Shown piece by piece: positions 32,206 through 42,727 of a DNA stretch of 62,299 nt. A model generated the notes under the pieces. The model searched no databases, was not told where the DNA came from, and saw only the letters and a program-made list of their open reading frames with translations. How positions within the stretch are numbered: the stretch's first letter is position 1; each line of letters begins with the position of its first letter. Made by a program: the position numbers and the translations under genes. Origin of the DNA: Magnetospirillum sp. UT-4 (GTDB lineage: Bacteria; Pseudomonadota; Alphaproteobacteria; Rhodospirillales; Magnetospirillaceae); NCBI RefSeq assembly GCF_902729435.1, contig NZ_CACVCG010000043.1:1-62299 (forward strand). Direction: 5' to 3'.

Positions 32206-32240
32206 GCTGGCGCAGAGCATAGCAGGCGGAGTGCAGGCAA

Positions 32241-33296
32241 TTGAGCGCACCCGTGACCATCTCCATCGACGCCATGGGGGGGGACCACGCCCCCGACATG
32301 GTCGTGGAGGGGGTGCGGCTCGCGCATGTGCGCCTGCCGCATGTCCGCTACCTGCTGTTCGGCGATGCGGCCCGCATCGATCCGCTGGTTGAGCGCTTCC
32401 CCGAGCTGCGCGGGGTCTGTTCCGTCCGTCACACCGACGAGGTGGTGACCAACGACGCCAAGCCCGGTCAGGTGCTGCGCACCGGTCGGCGCTCCAGCAT
32501 GTGGCTGGCGGTCAGCGCCGTTTCCCAGGGCGAAGCGGCCGGTGTGGTTTCGGCCGGCAACACCGGCGCGTTGATGGCGGTGTCCAAGTTCGTGCTGCGG
32601 ACCTTGCCGGGCATCGACCGCCCGGCCATCGCCGGGCTGTTTCCGACCGTGCGCGGCGAAACGGTGATGCTGGACCTGGGCGCCAACGTCGACTGCAACG
32701 CCAACAACCTGATCGAGTTCGCGGTGATGGGCGAAGTGTTCGCCCGCGCGGTGCTCGGCCTGGAGCAGCCGACCATCGGCATCCTCAACGTCGGGTCCGA
32801 GGACCTCAAGGGCCACGACGCGGTGCGCGCCGCCGCCAATGCCCTGCGCGAGTCGCCGCTGCCCATCCGCTTCCACGGCTTCGTCGAGGGCAACGACATC
32901 TGCCAGGGCACCGTCGACGTGGTGGTCACCGATGGCTTCACCGGCAACATCGCGCTGAAGACCGCCGAGGGTACGGTGAAGTTCTATTCGAGTTTCCTCA
33001 AGGAGGCCTTCCAGAGCTCGCTGCTGGCCAAGCTCGGCTTCCTGTTCGCCAAGCAGGCCATCGCCAAGGTCAAGGTCCGCACCGATCCGCGCCGCTACAA
33101 CGGCGCCATGTTCCTCGGGCTCAACGGCATCGCGGTGAAAAGCCACGGCGGCACCGACGCCTTCGGCTTCGCCAATGCCATCGGCGTCGCGGTGGACCTG
33201 GTGGCACACGGCTACAACGAACGCATCCGCCACGAATTCGAGCGTTTCCACGCCGGCGAGGCCGCCGCGGAAGCGCGCGCCGCCGGACTCGGGTGA
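32241..33296 (+). CDS. plsX: Phosphate acyltransferase PlsX
   Basis: Converts acyl-ACP to acyl-phosphate for PlsY in phospholipid synthesis. Seen in 351 residues: [18 protein letters not shown] at the start, [20 protein letters not shown], and [17 protein letters not shown]. The TTG start at 32241 has GGCGGAG about 8 bases upstream; a GTG at 32253 is the alternative. The stop overlaps a possible upstream GTG start of fabH by 4 bases. Confidence 0.96.
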   Translation: MSAPVTISIDAMGGDHAPDMVVEGVRLAHVRLPHVRYLLFGDAARIDPLVERFPELRGVCSVRHTDEVVTNDAKPGQVLRTGRRSSMWLAVSAVSQGEAAGVVSAGNTGALMAVSKFVLRTLPGIDRPAIAGLFPTVRGETVMLDLGANVDCNANNLIEFAVMGEVFARAVLGLEQPTIGILNVGSEDLKGHDAVRAAANALRESPLPIRFHGFVEGNDICQGTVDVVVTDGFTGNIALKTAEGTVKFYSSFLKEAFQSSLLAKLGFLFAKQAIAKVKVRTDPRRYNGAMFLGLNGIAVKSHGGTDAFGFANAIGVAVDLVAHGYNERIRHEFERFHAGEAAAEARAAGLG

Positions 33297-33304
33297 GCGC
33301 CGGA

Positions 33305-34279
33305 ATGGTCGTTCGGTCCCAAATCATCGGCTGCGGCTCCTATCTTCCGGCCCGCGTGGTGACCAACCGCGAATTGGCGGAGATGGTCGATACCTCGGAT
33401 GCCTGGATCGCCGAGCGCACCGGCATCCGCCAGCGCCACATCGCCGCCGAGGGTGAAACCACCGCCGACCTCGCCACCCAGGCCGCGCTGTCGGCGCTGC
33501 AGGCGGCCGAGGTGTCCGCCGCCGACCTCGACCTGCTGGTTCTGGCGACCGCCACCCCGGATCATACCTTCCCCTCGACCGCCACCAAGGTGCAGGGGCG
33601 CCTGGGCATGACCCGCGGCGCCGCCTTCGACGTCCAGGCGGTGTGCTCCGGCTTCCTCTACGCCCTGGCCACCGCCGACAACTTCATTCGCGCCGGTCAG
33701 GCCCGCACCGCCCTGGTGATCGGGGCCGAAACGTTCTCGCGCATCCTCGACTGGAATGATCGCGGCACCTGCGTGCTGTTCGGCGACGGTGCCGGTGCCG
33801 TGGTGCTGCGCGCCGCCGAGGCGGCCGGGACCAATCGCGATCGCGGCATCCTGTCGACCCATCTGCATTCCGACGGCCGCTACCACGACCTGCTCTATGT
33901 CGATGGCGGGCCGTCCTCGACCCAGACCGTCGGCCATTTGCGCATGGAGGGCCGCGAGGTGTTCCGCCATGCCATCGTCAACCTGGCCGAGGTGGTCGGC
34001 GAGGCGCTGCAGGCCAACGGCCTGACCGCCGCCGACATCGACTGGGTGGTGCCGCACCAGGCCAACCGCCGCATCCTGGAAGGGACGGCGAAGAAGCTGG
34101 GGTTGCCGCTCGAGCGCATGGTGATCTCGGTCGAGCGCCACGCCAACACCTCGGCGGCATCGGTGCCTTTGGCTCTGGCCGAGGCGGTGGGCGAGGGACG
34201 GATCAAGTCCGGCGACCTGTTGCTGCTGGAGGCCATGGGCGGCGGCTTCACCTGGGGGTCCGCCCTGGTCAGGTATTGA
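33305..34279 (+). CDS. fabH: 3-oxoacyl-ACP synthase III
   Basis: Initiates fatty-acid elongation by condensing acetyl-CoA with malonyl-ACP. Seen in 324 residues: [33 protein letters not shown], the catalytic Cys in [14 protein letters not shown], His in VPHQANRRI and Asn in [17 protein letters not shown] 33305 gives the standard start; GTG 33293, overlapping the plsX stop, would add four residues. PlsX-FabH adjacency couples membrane lipid and fatty-acid initiation. Confidence 0.96.
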   Translation: MVVRSQIIGCGSYLPARVVTNRELAEMVDTSDAWIAERTGIRQRHIAAEGETTADLATQAALSALQAAEVSAADLDLLVLATATPDHTFPSTATKVQGRLGMTRGAAFDVQAVCSGFLYALATADNFIRAGQARTALVIGAETFSRILDWNDRGTCVLFGDGAGAVVLRAAEAAGTNRDRGILSTHLHSDGRYHDLLYVDGGPSSTQTVGHLRMEGREVFRHAIVNLAEVVGEALQANGLTAADIDWVVPHQANRRILEGTAKKLGLPLERMVISVERHANTSAASVPLALAEAVGEGRIKSGDLLLLEAMGGGFTWGSALVRY

Positions 34280-34336
34280 CCCTAGGCCGGCCGCACTTCG
34301 CCGCACGCACGAACGTTCCCCCGCATCCCTTTGATA

Positions 34337-34365
34337 TTGACGCTTTTAGGCGAACGGGCTAGGGT
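34337..34365 (+). promoter_or_regulatory. Promoter for ihfA
   Basis: TTGACG (34337-34342), 17-base spacer, TAGGGT (34360-34365), 42 bases before the ihfA start. Sits in the fabH-ihfA spacer and would let ihfA-merR be transcribed apart from plsX-fabH. Confidence 0.55.
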
Positions 34366-34407
34366 CGGTCCAACCTGTCCTTCCCTCCCTGCACGGACGT
34401 TCTCGGC

Positions 34408-34725
34408 ATGTCGGAAAACACCATCACACGTGCACAGCTGAGCGAGGCGGTCTACCAGGAGGTGGGACTGTCACGCAACGAATCGGCGGACCTGCTGGAA
34501 GCGGTGCTGGGCGAGATTTCCACGGCCCTGGCCCGCGGCGAGGCGGTCAAGATCTCGTCGTTCGGCAGCTTCGCCGTCCGCTCCAAGGGCCAGCGTGTCG
34601 GCCGCAACCCCAAGACCGGCGAGGAAGTGCCGATCCTGCCCCGGCGGGTGCTGGTGTTCCGTCCGTCGCAGCTGCTGAAGAAGCGGATCAACGACGGCAC
34701 TGTGGCGAAGGCCGCCAAGGGATGA
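34408..34725 (+). CDS. ihfA: Integration host factor alpha subunit
   Basis: 105-residue DNA-bending protein, partner of IhfB. Seen: [29 protein letters not shown] dimerisation helices (split: [18 protein letters not shown]), [22 protein letters not shown] and the beta-arm tip [11 protein letters not shown] with its intercalating Pro. The alpha identity is from the [15 protein letters not shown] wording and from location before a MerR gene, as in E. coli and alphaproteobacteria. It would help sigma-54 activators such as NtrC bend promoters. Overlaps the next start by 4 bases. Confidence 0.95.
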   Translation: MSENTITRAQLSEAVYQEVGLSRNESADLLEAVLGEISTALARGEAVKISSFGSFAVRSKGQRVGRNPKTGEEVPILPRRVLVFRPSQLLKKRINDGTVAKAAKG

Positions 34726-35294
34726 CCGCCGAGGGCGAGGGTTCGCCCGGCCGCCGCAACGGCAAATCCGAAACGGCCTTCCGTACCATCAGCGAGGTTG
34801 CCGAGGACCTGGACGTGCCGCAGCACGTCCTGCGCTTCTGGGAAGGCAAGTTCCCTCAGGTCAAGCCGCTGAAGCGGGCCGGCGGGCGGCGCTATTACCG
34901 GCCCGAGGACGTGACGCTGCTGCGCCGCATCCGCGACCTGCTCTATTCCGAAGGCTACACCATCAAGGGCGTGCAGAAGCTGCTGCGCGAGGGCGGCCAC
35001 CGCGAGGCCGCCGCCCCGGCGCCGGCGCCCCAGCAGGCCCGACTGGATCTCCCCGAGGAGGCCGGCGCGGAGCAGGAACCGGAGCCGGATCCGGAGCCGG
35101 AGGAGGACGAAACGCCTCCCGAGGACGTCCCCGAGACATTCGATGACGGCGAGGAAGGCGGCGAGGCCGCGGATGTGGACGATGTGGGTGAGCCGTCGGC
35201 CCGCCCGCTCGACCCCGCCCTGCGCCGGGACCTCGAGGCCGTCCTGGAGGAACTCGAGGACCTCCGCCTGCTGCTGCAGCCGCGGGAACGATGA
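34722..35294 (+). CDS. MerR-family transcriptional regulator with acidic tail
   Basis: 190 residues. Seen: winged-helix MerR domain (about 18-90) [42 protein letters not shown] and [11 protein letters not shown], then a low-complexity acidic/proline tail (about 100-160, [12 protein letters not shown]-type) and a short C-terminal helix rich in Glu/Leu. No Cys suitable for metal sensing. This ihfA-linked family is conserved in alphaproteobacteria; its targets are unknown to me. ATGA overlap with ihfA implies coupling. Confidence 0.9.
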   Translation: MTAEGEGSPGRRNGKSETAFRTISEVAEDLDVPQHVLRFWEGKFPQVKPLKRAGGRRYYRPEDVTLLRRIRDLLYSEGYTIKGVQKLLREGGHREAAAPAPAPQQARLDLPEEAGAEQEPEPDPEPEEDETPPEDVPETFDDGEEGGEAADVDDVGEPSARPLDPALRRDLEAVLEELEDLRLLLQPRER

Positions 35295-35297
35295 GGG

Positions 35298-35326
35298 TTG
35301 CATGCCCTGGGGCACCTGAGTATAGT
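35298..35326 (+). promoter_or_regulatory. Promoter for tRNA-Pro
   Basis: TTGCAT (35298-35303), 17-base spacer, TATAGT (35321-35326). Predicted start near 35333, about 105 bases before the tRNA, leaving a long structured 5' leader. Confidence 0.6.
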
Positions 35327-35336
35327 GCGCCCCTCT

Positions 35337-35429
35337 TCCGGCGGGGTTTCCGCCGGACACCCCCACCGGCCAGGATTGAACCTCGGTCCCGCCGGTCATA
35401 GGATTTCCCGGGCGGCCCCGCGCCGCCCG
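35337..35429 (+). other. Structured 5' leader of tRNA-Pro
   Basis: Two strong hairpins between promoter and tRNA: TCCGGCGG (35337-35344) / CCGCCGGA (35350-35357) with loop GGTTT, and CGGGCGG (35409-35415) / CCGCCCG (35423-35429) with a 7-base loop. They would be removed with the 5' leader by RNase P. No open frame of note lies inside. Confidence 0.5.
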
Positions 35430-35437
35430 CGAACGGT

Positions 35438-35514
35438 CGGAGCGTAGCGCAGCCCGGTAGCGCATCAGTCTGGGGGACTGGGGGTCGTGGGTTCGAATCC
35501 CGCCGCTCCGACCA
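35438..35514 (+). tRNA. tRNA-Pro, anticodon GGG
   Basis: 77 bases with encoded CCA. Acceptor CGGAGCG/CGCTCCG, D-arm region GCGCAGCCCGGTAGCGC, anticodon stem TCAGT/ACTGG with loop CTGGGGG (anticodon GGG at 34-36), T-loop TTCGAAT, discriminator A. One T-G wobble pair occurs at the top of the anticodon stem. It reads CCC and CCU codons. A T-rich stretch follows the CCA. Confidence 0.97.
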
Positions 35515-35543
35515 TTTCTTTCTTTTCGCATCCCGTGTGAGCC

Positions 35544-36617
35544 ATGGCCGAACCGCATCTCTGGCTGGCATTGTCGCCCCACGGCTATGGCCATGCGGTC
35601 ATGACCGCACCGGTGATCGCCGAGGTGCAGCGGCGCCTGCCCGGGCTGCGGCTGACCATCCAGACGGCGCTGCCACGGGCCTTCCTCGAGACGCGATACC
35701 AGGGCTTCGCCCTGGTGCCCGAGATCGTCGATTTCGGGTTCGTCATGCGCTCGTCGACCCATATCGACCTGGAGGCCAGCGCCGAGCGCTACCGCAGGAT
35801 GCACGCGGATTTCGATCGCCTGGTGGCCACCGAGGCTGCACGGCTGGCTTCGGCGCGGCCGGATGCGGTGCTGTCCAACGTCGCCTATGTCCCGCTGGCG
35901 GCGGCAGCGAGGGCAGGCCTTCCGGCGCTGGCGCTGTCATCCTTGAACTGGGCCGACATGTACGACCATTATTTCGGCACGCGACCCGAGGCGCCCGCCA
36001 TCCTGGCCGAAATCCGCGCCGCCTATGGCAGCGCCCGAGGGTTCCTGCGCTGCACCCCGGCCCAGGTGATGACCCTGCCCGACGTCGCCACCATCGGGCC
36101 GGTGGCCCGGCGCGGGGCCGATCGGGGCGATGAGTTGCGGGCGACGCTCGGTATCGACCCCCACACCCGGATCGGCCTGATCGCCTTCGGCGGCATCGAT
36201 CATCGCATGTCGCTGGAATCATGGCCAATTCTGCCCGGATGGGTGTGGCTCTGCGCCCTGCCTGACCTTCCAAGTCGCCTCGACATGGTCGCGTGGGAGC
36301 GGGGAGGGGTGCCGTTCAGCGACCTGATCTCCTCGGTGGACGTGGTGGTGACCAAGCCCGGCTACGGCACCTTCACCGAGGCCGCTCTGGCCGGCACGGC
36401 CGTGCTTTACGTGCCGCGCCCGGACTGGCCGGAATGCCCGCACCTGGAGGACTGGCTCGGCAACCACGCCCGCAGTTTGCCGGCAGAGGTGGCGGAGTTA
36501 TGCGGTCCTGGCCTCGAATTACTACTACGAAAGTTGTTTTCCCTTGACCGGCCGCCAGTTGCCGAACCCACCGGGGTGGCGGAGGCAGCCGATGCCGTGC
36601 AAAGGCTGCTGTCTTGA
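35544..36617 (+). CDS. Glycosyltransferase-like protein (GT-B fold)
   Basis: 357 residues, starting 29 bases after the tRNA. Seen: N-terminal LALSPHGYGHAVMTAPVI, the glycine/His loop found in MGT/UGT-type glycosyltransferases and L-arabinokinase N-domains, a GLIAFGGIDHRM segment starting the second Rossmann domain (about 210), and the donor-site-like TKPGYGTFTEAALAGTAVLYVPR, close to MurG-type GGxxTxxEA loops. No signal or membrane segments. Sugar donor and acceptor unknown. The last 30 codons include a run of rare A/T-ending codons (36519-36545) out of keeping with the rest of the gene. Confidence 0.75.
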   Translation: MAEPHLWLALSPHGYGHAVMTAPVIAEVQRRLPGLRLTIQTALPRAFLETRYQGFALVPEIVDFGFVMRSSTHIDLEASAERYRRMHADFDRLVATEAARLASARPDAVLSNVAYVPLAAAARAGLPALALSSLNWADMYDHYFGTRPEAPAILAEIRAAYGSARGFLRCTPAQVMTLPDVATIGPVARRGADRGDELRATLGIDPHTRIGLIAFGGIDHRMSLESWPILPGWVWLCALPDLPSRLDMVAWERGGVPFSDLISSVDVVVTKPGYGTFTEAALAGTAVLYVPRPDWPECPHLEDWLGNHARSLPAEVAELCGPGLELLLRKLFSLDRPPVAEPTGVAEAADAVQRLLS

Positions 36618-36672
36618 CTGCAAATGAAGTTGAAGTCATGTCGCGGCAGCATCGAACATCAGGGAGGAGTCC

Positions 36673-36996
36673 ATGACCGAACCCTGCCATCTGGTCTACG
36701 TCACCGCCGCCACCGCGGACGACGCCCTGGGGCTGGCGCGGACCGTGGTTGAGGAACGCCTCGCCGCCTGCGCCAACCTGCTGGGACCGATCACCTCGGT
36801 CTATTGGTGGGACGGCCGGGTCAACCAGGAACCGGAGGTGGCAATGGTGCTGAAGACCCGCGCCGACCTGGTCGATGCCCTGGTGCAGCGGGTGAGGGAA
36901 CTGCACACCTATGCCTGCCCCTGCGTCGTCGCCCTTCCCATCGCGGCGGGGAATCCCGACTTCCTGGCCTGGATCGCCGCCGAGACGCGGCGCTGA
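36673..36996 (+). CDS. cutA: Divalent cation tolerance protein CutA
   Basis: 107-residue trimeric ferredoxin-like protein, named for copper tolerance though its role remains unsettled. Seen: LVYVTAATADDALGLARTVV, EERLAACANLLGPITSVYWWDG, EVAMVLKTRADLV and HTYACPCVVALPI. GGGAGGAG RBS is 6 bases before the ATG. Its TGA stop abuts the ispDF stop from the other strand. Confidence 0.95.
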   Translation: MTEPCHLVYVTAATADDALGLARTVVEERLAACANLLGPITSVYWWDGRVNQEPEVAMVLKTRADLVDALVQRVRELHTYACPCVVALPIAAGNPDFLAWIAAETRR

Positions 36997-38148
36997 TCAG
37001 CGCGGCAGCCACACGGTCGCCGAGGCCTGCGCGGCGATGCCTTCGCGGCGGCCGGTGAAGCCCAGGCCTTCGGTGGTGGTGGCCTTGATACCGACGCGGT
37101 CGTGGGCCAGGCCCAGGATCTCCGACAAAGCGCTTTGCATGGCGGCGCGGTGCGGGCCGATCTTGGGCCGTTCGCACAGGATGGTGACGTCGACGTTGAC
37201 GATGCGCCCGCCCAGGCCCGCCACCAATGCCGCCGCGTGGGCCAGGAACCGGCGCGAGGCGACACCCTTCCAGCGCGGATCGGAGGGCGGGAAGTGATGC
37301 CCGATATCGCCGGCGGCAATGGTCCCGAGCAGGGCGTCGGTGAGGGCGTGCATGGCCACGTCGGCGTCGGAATGGCCGTCCAGAGCGGAATCGTGGGGAA
37401 CCAGCACCCCGCACAGCCAGACCCCTGTTCCCGGCGCGAAACGATGGACGTCGAAGCCGGTGGCGGTGCGGAATTCGCCGGGTCCCTGGAATACCCGGCG
37501 GCCGCGCTCGAGATCGGCGGCGGTGGTGATCTTGACGTTGTCCTCGGATCCCTCGACCAGGGCCACCGCCAGGCCGGCCCGCTCGGCCACCGCGGCGTCG
37601 TCGGTGAGTTCGTGGCCGGCGCAGGCGCGGTGGGCGGCCAGGATGTCGGCGAAGCGGAAGCCCTGGGGCGTCTGCGCCCGCCACAATCCGGCCCGCTCCA
37701 CCGTGGCCGCCACCAGGCCATCGGCGCCGCGCTTCAGGGTGTCGGCCACGGCAATTGCGGGGATGGCACCGGGATGCTCCGCCAGCGCGCCGATTACCCG
37801 GGCGACGATGCCGCCGTCGAGGAAGGGCCGGGCGCCGTCGTGGATCAGCGCTGCTTGCGGCTCGAGGCCGGCCAGGCTTTCCAGGCCCAGGCGCACCGAA
37901 TCCTGCCGGGTCTCGCCACCCGCCACCGGCTCGAGCAGGTCGAGCCCCTGGGCGCAGGCATCGTAGAGGTCGCGGTCGTCGGGGTGGATCACCGCGCGCA
38001 CCGCCGTCACCTGCGGGTTGGCTGCCAGGGCGGCGAGGGAATGCCTCAGCACCGGCCGGCCGCCGAGGTCGAGATATTGCTTGGGGATATCCCCCCCGAA
38101 GCGGCGCCCGCGGCCGGCGGCCACCACCAATGCGACGACACGGTTCAT
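36997..38148 (-). CDS. ispDF: Bifunctional IspD/IspF enzyme (MEP isoprenoid pathway)
   Basis: 383 residues fusing CDP-ME synthase and MEcPP synthase, a fusion typical of alphaproteobacteria. Seen: IspD domain (1-225) with ALVVAAGRGRRFGGDIPKQY, IHDGARPFLDGG and DDAAVAERAGL; IspF domain (from about 227) with TGFDVHRFAPG, LDGHSDADVAMHALTDALLG, GDIGHHFPPSDPRWKG and the terminal TTTEGLGFTGRREGIAAQA. ATG 38148 puts the IspD nucleotide loop at the usual place; a start at 38199 would add 17 residues. GGGAGG RBS lies 5 bases upstream. Confidence 0.96.
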   Translation of the reverse strand: MNRVVALVVAAGRGRRFGGDIPKQYLDLGGRPVLRHSLAALAANPQVTAVRAVIHPDDRDLYDACAQGLDLLEPVAGGETRQDSVRLGLESLAGLEPQAALIHDGARPFLDGGIVARVIGALAEHPGAIPAIAVADTLKRGADGLVAATVERAGLWRAQTPQGFRFADILAAHRACAGHELTDDAAVAERAGLAVALVEGSEDNVKITTAADLERGRRVFQGPGEFRTATGFDVHRFAPGTGVWLCGVLVPHDSALDGHSDADVAMHALTDALLGTIAAGDIGHHFPPSDPRWKGVASRRFLAHAAALVAGLGGRIVNVDVTILCERPKIGPHRAAMQSALSEILGLAHDRVGIKATTTEGLGFTGRREGIAAQASATVWLPR

Positions 38149-38170
38149 TGCGTTCCTCCCGATCCAACCA

Positions 38171-38199
38171 AGCCTATGCGCCCGGGCCGACGCTGCCAA
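38171..38199 (-). promoter_or_regulatory. Promoter for ispDF
   Basis: Minus strand TTGGCA (38199-38194), 17-base spacer, TAGGCT (38176-38171), 22 bases before the ispDF ATG. Confidence 0.5.
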
Positions 38200-38245
38200 G
38201 AGCGGGACGAGCGTGGGCGGCTCTTTTCGTCGGCGCGAACGGTGC

Positions 38246-38251
38246 TATAGT
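38246..38251 (+). promoter_or_regulatory. -10 element next to the CcsA-like gene start
   Basis: TATAGT at 38246-38251 preceded by GC. The ATG at 38258 lies just 7 bases after the hexamer, where transcription would begin, so the mRNA may be leaderless. No ribosome-binding site is visible. The -35 (around 38223-38229, T-rich) is weak. Confidence 0.4.
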
Positions 38252-38257
38252 TCGCCC

Positions 38258-39055
38258 ATGACTGCGTCTTCCGCCGCCCTCAATGCCTTCGCGCTGCTCA
38301 GCCTGCTCCCCGCCGCCCTGCTGCCGGTGCGGCGCCAGCCGGCGCGCGACGCCGCCTTCTGGGCGGTGGCGCTGCTGGCGCTGATCGGCCCGGCGGCGTG
38401 GTCGGCGGCGCTGCTGGCGGGGTCGTGGCAGACCGGCGTGGGTGCCACCCTGTGGGTCAGCATCGGCGCCAGCGCGGCGCTGTTCCTGGGCGTGGCGGCG
38501 GTCGCCGCGGCGGGATGGCGGCTGGCGCCGCTGCTGATGCCCTATCTGGCGGTGCTGGGAATGTTCGCCTCGGCCGCCGCCGGCGAAGCCCGGCCCATGG
38601 CGGGCGGCGCGCCGGATTTGTGGATCGACCTGCACATCATCGTATCGGTGCTGACCTACGGATTGCTCACCCTGGCGGCGGTGGCGTCGCTGGGGGTCTT
38701 CCTGCAGGAGCGGGCGCTCAAGCTGAAGCGCCCCAACCGGCTGACCCGCATGCTGCCGTCGGTGGTGGAGGGCGAGACCCTGGCCGGCCGGCTTCTCATC
38801 GCCAGCGAGGCGGTGCTCGGCATCGGCGTGGTTTCCGGCATGGCCACCCAGTATTTCGAGAGCGGCGCCCTTCTGCGCGCCGACCACAAGAGCCTGCTGT
38901 CGCTGATCGCCTTCGTGCTGATCGGTGCCCTGCTGGTCGGGCACCGGGTGTGCGGGGTGCGCGGCCGGATCGCCGCGCGCGTCGTCCTGGTCGCCTATTT
39001 GCTGCTCACGCTCGCCTATCCCGGCGTCAAGTTCGTGCAGCAGGTCCTCCTGTAA
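38258..39055 (+). CDS. CcsA/HemX-like inner-membrane protein (cytochrome c assembly family)
   Basis: 265 residues, about eight membrane helices, of the CcmC/CcsA/YpjD superfamily. Seen: DLWIDLHIIVSVLTYGLLTLAAVASLG (helix with a His, split here as DLWIDLHIIVSVLTYG), FLQERALKLK, MLPSVVEGE and a late His in RADHKSLLSLIAF that could bind haem. It lacks the WWD signature of haem handling CcmC/CcsA, so it is closer to YpjD/HemX proteins whose role is uncertain. Divergent from ispDF. Confidence 0.8.
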   Translation: MTASSAALNAFALLSLLPAALLPVRRQPARDAAFWAVALLALIGPAAWSAALLAGSWQTGVGATLWVSIGASAALFLGVAAVAAAGWRLAPLLMPYLAVLGMFASAAAGEARPMAGGAPDLWIDLHIIVSVLTYGLLTLAAVASLGVFLQERALKLKRPNRLTRMLPSVVEGETLAGRLLIASEAVLGIGVVSGMATQYFESGALLRADHKSLLSLIAFVLIGALLVGHRVCGVRGRIAARVVLVAYLLLTLAYPGVKFVQQVLL

Positions 39056-39136
39056 GCCCTGGCGGGCAGGGAATTCGGGGGCGGCCACGCCTTTTGCCGT
39101 TGCATTGAGCAGGGTCTGCATAATAAATACGCACCC

Positions 39137-40144
39137 ATGACCCATGTTCGCTGCCTTCCCCTGACCATCGGTTCGGTCGCCCTTCCCAATCCGGTGATCC
39201 TGGCCCCCATGTCGGGGGTGACCGACATGCCGTTCCGGCGCCTGGTGAAGCGCATGGGGGCGGGCCTGGTGGTGTCCGAGATGATCGCCAGCGCCGCCAT
39301 GATCCGCGCCAACCGCCAGACCATGAAGATGGCCGCCGCCGATGCCGGGGAACAGCCGATGTCGGTGCAGCTGGCCGGCTGCGACCCCGAGCACATGGCC
39401 GAGGCGGCGCGGATGAATGCCGATCGCGGCGCCGCCATCATCGACATCAACATGGGCTGCCCGGTGAAGAAGGTGGCGGTCAAGGGCGAGGCGGGATCGG
39501 CGCTGATGAAGGACGAGGTCCTGGCGGGGCGCATCATGGAAGCCACCGTCCGCGCCGTCGATGTTCCGGTCACCCTGAAATGCCGCATGGGTTGGGACCG
39601 CTCGAACCTCAACGCCCCGCGCCTGGCCCGCATCGCCGAGGAGAGCGGCATCCGCATGGTCACCGTCCACGGCCGCACCCGCCAGCAATTCTATTCCGGC
39701 ATCGCCGACTGGTCGTTCGTGCGCCAGGTCAAGGAGGCGGTCTCGATTCCGGTGGTGGTGAACGGCGACATCGAGACGCTGGACGACGCCGTCCGCGCCC
39801 TGGAGGAGTCCGGTGCCGATGCGGTGATGATCGGCCGCGGCAGCTATGGCCGGCCGTGGTTCCCCGGCCAGGTGGCGCATTTCCTCGCCACCGGCGAGCG
39901 CCTGCCCGATCCGGCACTGGAGCACCAGTTCGCCATCGTCGCCGAGCATTTCGAGGCGATGCTGGAGCATTACGGGGCCGAGACGGGGGTGCGCATGGCC
40001 CGCAAGCATGTCGCGTGGTACTCCAAGGGCCTTCCCGGCTCGGCCGAGTTCCGCGCCAAGGTCAACCGCCTGGCCGAGGCCGAGGCCGTCCGCCAGGCCA
40101 TGGCCGAATTCTACCTGCCCCTGCTCGACAAGGCGGCGGCCTGA
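39137..40144 (+). CDS. dusB: tRNA-dihydrouridine synthase (NifR3)
   Basis: Flavoenzyme reducing uridines in tRNA. Seen in 335 residues: [18 protein letters not shown], the catalytic Cys in [29 protein letters not shown] and [12 protein letters not shown]. This gene is the classic nifR3 of Rhodobacter and is linked to ntrBC across alphaproteobacteria. It overlaps ntrB by 1 base (TGATG). The DNA just upstream (39119-39129) is AT-rich. Confidence 0.95.
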   Translation: MTHVRCLPLTIGSVALPNPVILAPMSGVTDMPFRRLVKRMGAGLVVSEMIASAAMIRANRQTMKMAAADAGEQPMSVQLAGCDPEHMAEAARMNADRGAAIIDINMGCPVKKVAVKGEAGSALMKDEVLAGRIMEATVRAVDVPVTLKCRMGWDRSNLNAPRLARIAEESGIRMVTVHGRTRQQFYSGIADWSFVRQVKEAVSIPVVVNGDIETLDDAVRALEESGADAVMIGRGSYGRPWFPGQVAHFLATGERLPDPALEHQFAIVAEHFEAMLEHYGAETGVRMARKHVAWYSKGLPGSAEFRAKVNRLAEAEAVRQAMAEFYLPLLDKAAA

Positions 40145-41259
40145 TGGGACGGGTCAACGCCATGCGCCGCCGCGCCACCGTGCCGAGCTTCGAACCCGCC
40201 TCGGTGCTGGGCGCGCTGGCCTCGGCGGTGGTGGCGCTGGACGCCGACAATCTCATCCGCTACGTCAACGCCGCCGCCGAGCAGCTTTTCCAATCCGGCG
40301 CCCATTACCTGTGCGGGACGCCGATCACCGACCTGCTGCCCTCGGACAGCCCGGTGCTGGCCCTGGTCGAGCAGGCCCGCCACGAGGCCCTGGTGGTCTC
40401 CGAATACGGCATCCTGCTCGACACCCCGCGCACCGGGCACCGCACGGTGACGGTCCAGGTGTCGCCGCTGGTCGAGGTCCCCGGTTGCGTGGTGATCTCC
40501 CTGCACGAACAATCCATCGCCCTGAAGATCGGCGGATCGTTGGCAAGCCGGAACGCCGCCCGCTCGGTCACCGCCATGGCGGCCATGCTGGCGCACGAGG
40601 TCAAGAACCCGCTGTCGGGCATCCGCGGCGCCGCCCAACTGCTCGAGGCGGCGGCGAGCGAGGACGACCGCGTGCTGACCCGCCTGATCGTCGATGAGGC
40701 CGACCGCATCGTCGCCCTGGTCGACCGCATGGAGGTGTTCTCGGACAAGGCGCCGGGCGAACGCGGCCCGGTCAACATCCACCAGGTGCTGGAGCACGTC
40801 CGCCGCATCGCCGAGAACGGCTTCGCCCGCCATGTCCGCTTCGTCGAGAACTACGATCCCTCGCTGCCGCCGGTGTTCGGCAACCGCGACCAGCTGATCC
40901 AGGTGTTCCTCAACCTGGTCAAGAATGCCGCCGAGGCGGCGCCGGCCGAGGGCGGCGAGGTCGTCCTGTCCACCGCCTACCAGCACGGCGTGCGCCTTGC
41001 CGTGCCCGGCTCCGAGGCGCGGCGCCACCTGCCGCTGTTGGTCAGCGTGCTCGACAACGGCGCCGGAATCCCCGAGGACCTGCGGCCGCACCTGTTCGAC
41101 GCCTTCGTGACCACCAAGCCGACCGGGACCGGGCTGGGGCTGGCCCTGGTCGCCAAGATCATCGGTGACCACGGCGGTGTGGTCGAGTTCGACAGCATGC
41201 CGCGGCGGACCCTGTTCAGGGTCATGCTGCCCATGGTCCAGGAGGGGGACGGGTACTGA
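40144..41259 (+). CDS. ntrB: Nitrogen regulation sensor kinase NtrB
   Basis: Cytoplasmic histidine kinase responding to nitrogen status through PII proteins and controlling NtrC. Seen in 371 residues: N-terminal PAS domain (about 15-120, [21 protein letters not shown]), the phospho-His in [21 protein letters not shown]-box [12 protein letters not shown]1 [10 protein letters not shown] and G2 [16 protein letters not shown]. Start overlaps dusB. Next gene ntrC follows after 4 bases. Confidence 0.96.
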   Translation: MGRVNAMRRRATVPSFEPASVLGALASAVVALDADNLIRYVNAAAEQLFQSGAHYLCGTPITDLLPSDSPVLALVEQARHEALVVSEYGILLDTPRTGHRTVTVQVSPLVEVPGCVVISLHEQSIALKIGGSLASRNAARSVTAMAAMLAHEVKNPLSGIRGAAQLLEAAASEDDRVLTRLIVDEADRIVALVDRMEVFSDKAPGERGPVNIHQVLEHVRRIAENGFARHVRFVENYDPSLPPVFGNRDQLIQVFLNLVKNAAEAAPAEGGEVVLSTAYQHGVRLAVPGSEARRHLPLLVSVLDNGAGIPEDLRPHLFDAFVTTKPTGTGLGLALVAKIIGDHGGVVEFDSMPRRTLFRVMLPMVQEGDGY

Positions 41260-41263
41260 CGCC

Positions 41264-42718
<1,455 letters not shown>

Positions 42719-42727
42719 AGGAACGGC

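Noticed and set aside
35438-36617. Genomic island inserted at tRNA-Pro
   Set aside because: No integrase, no duplicated tRNA 3' end seen, and downstream genes (cutA, ispDF) are core.
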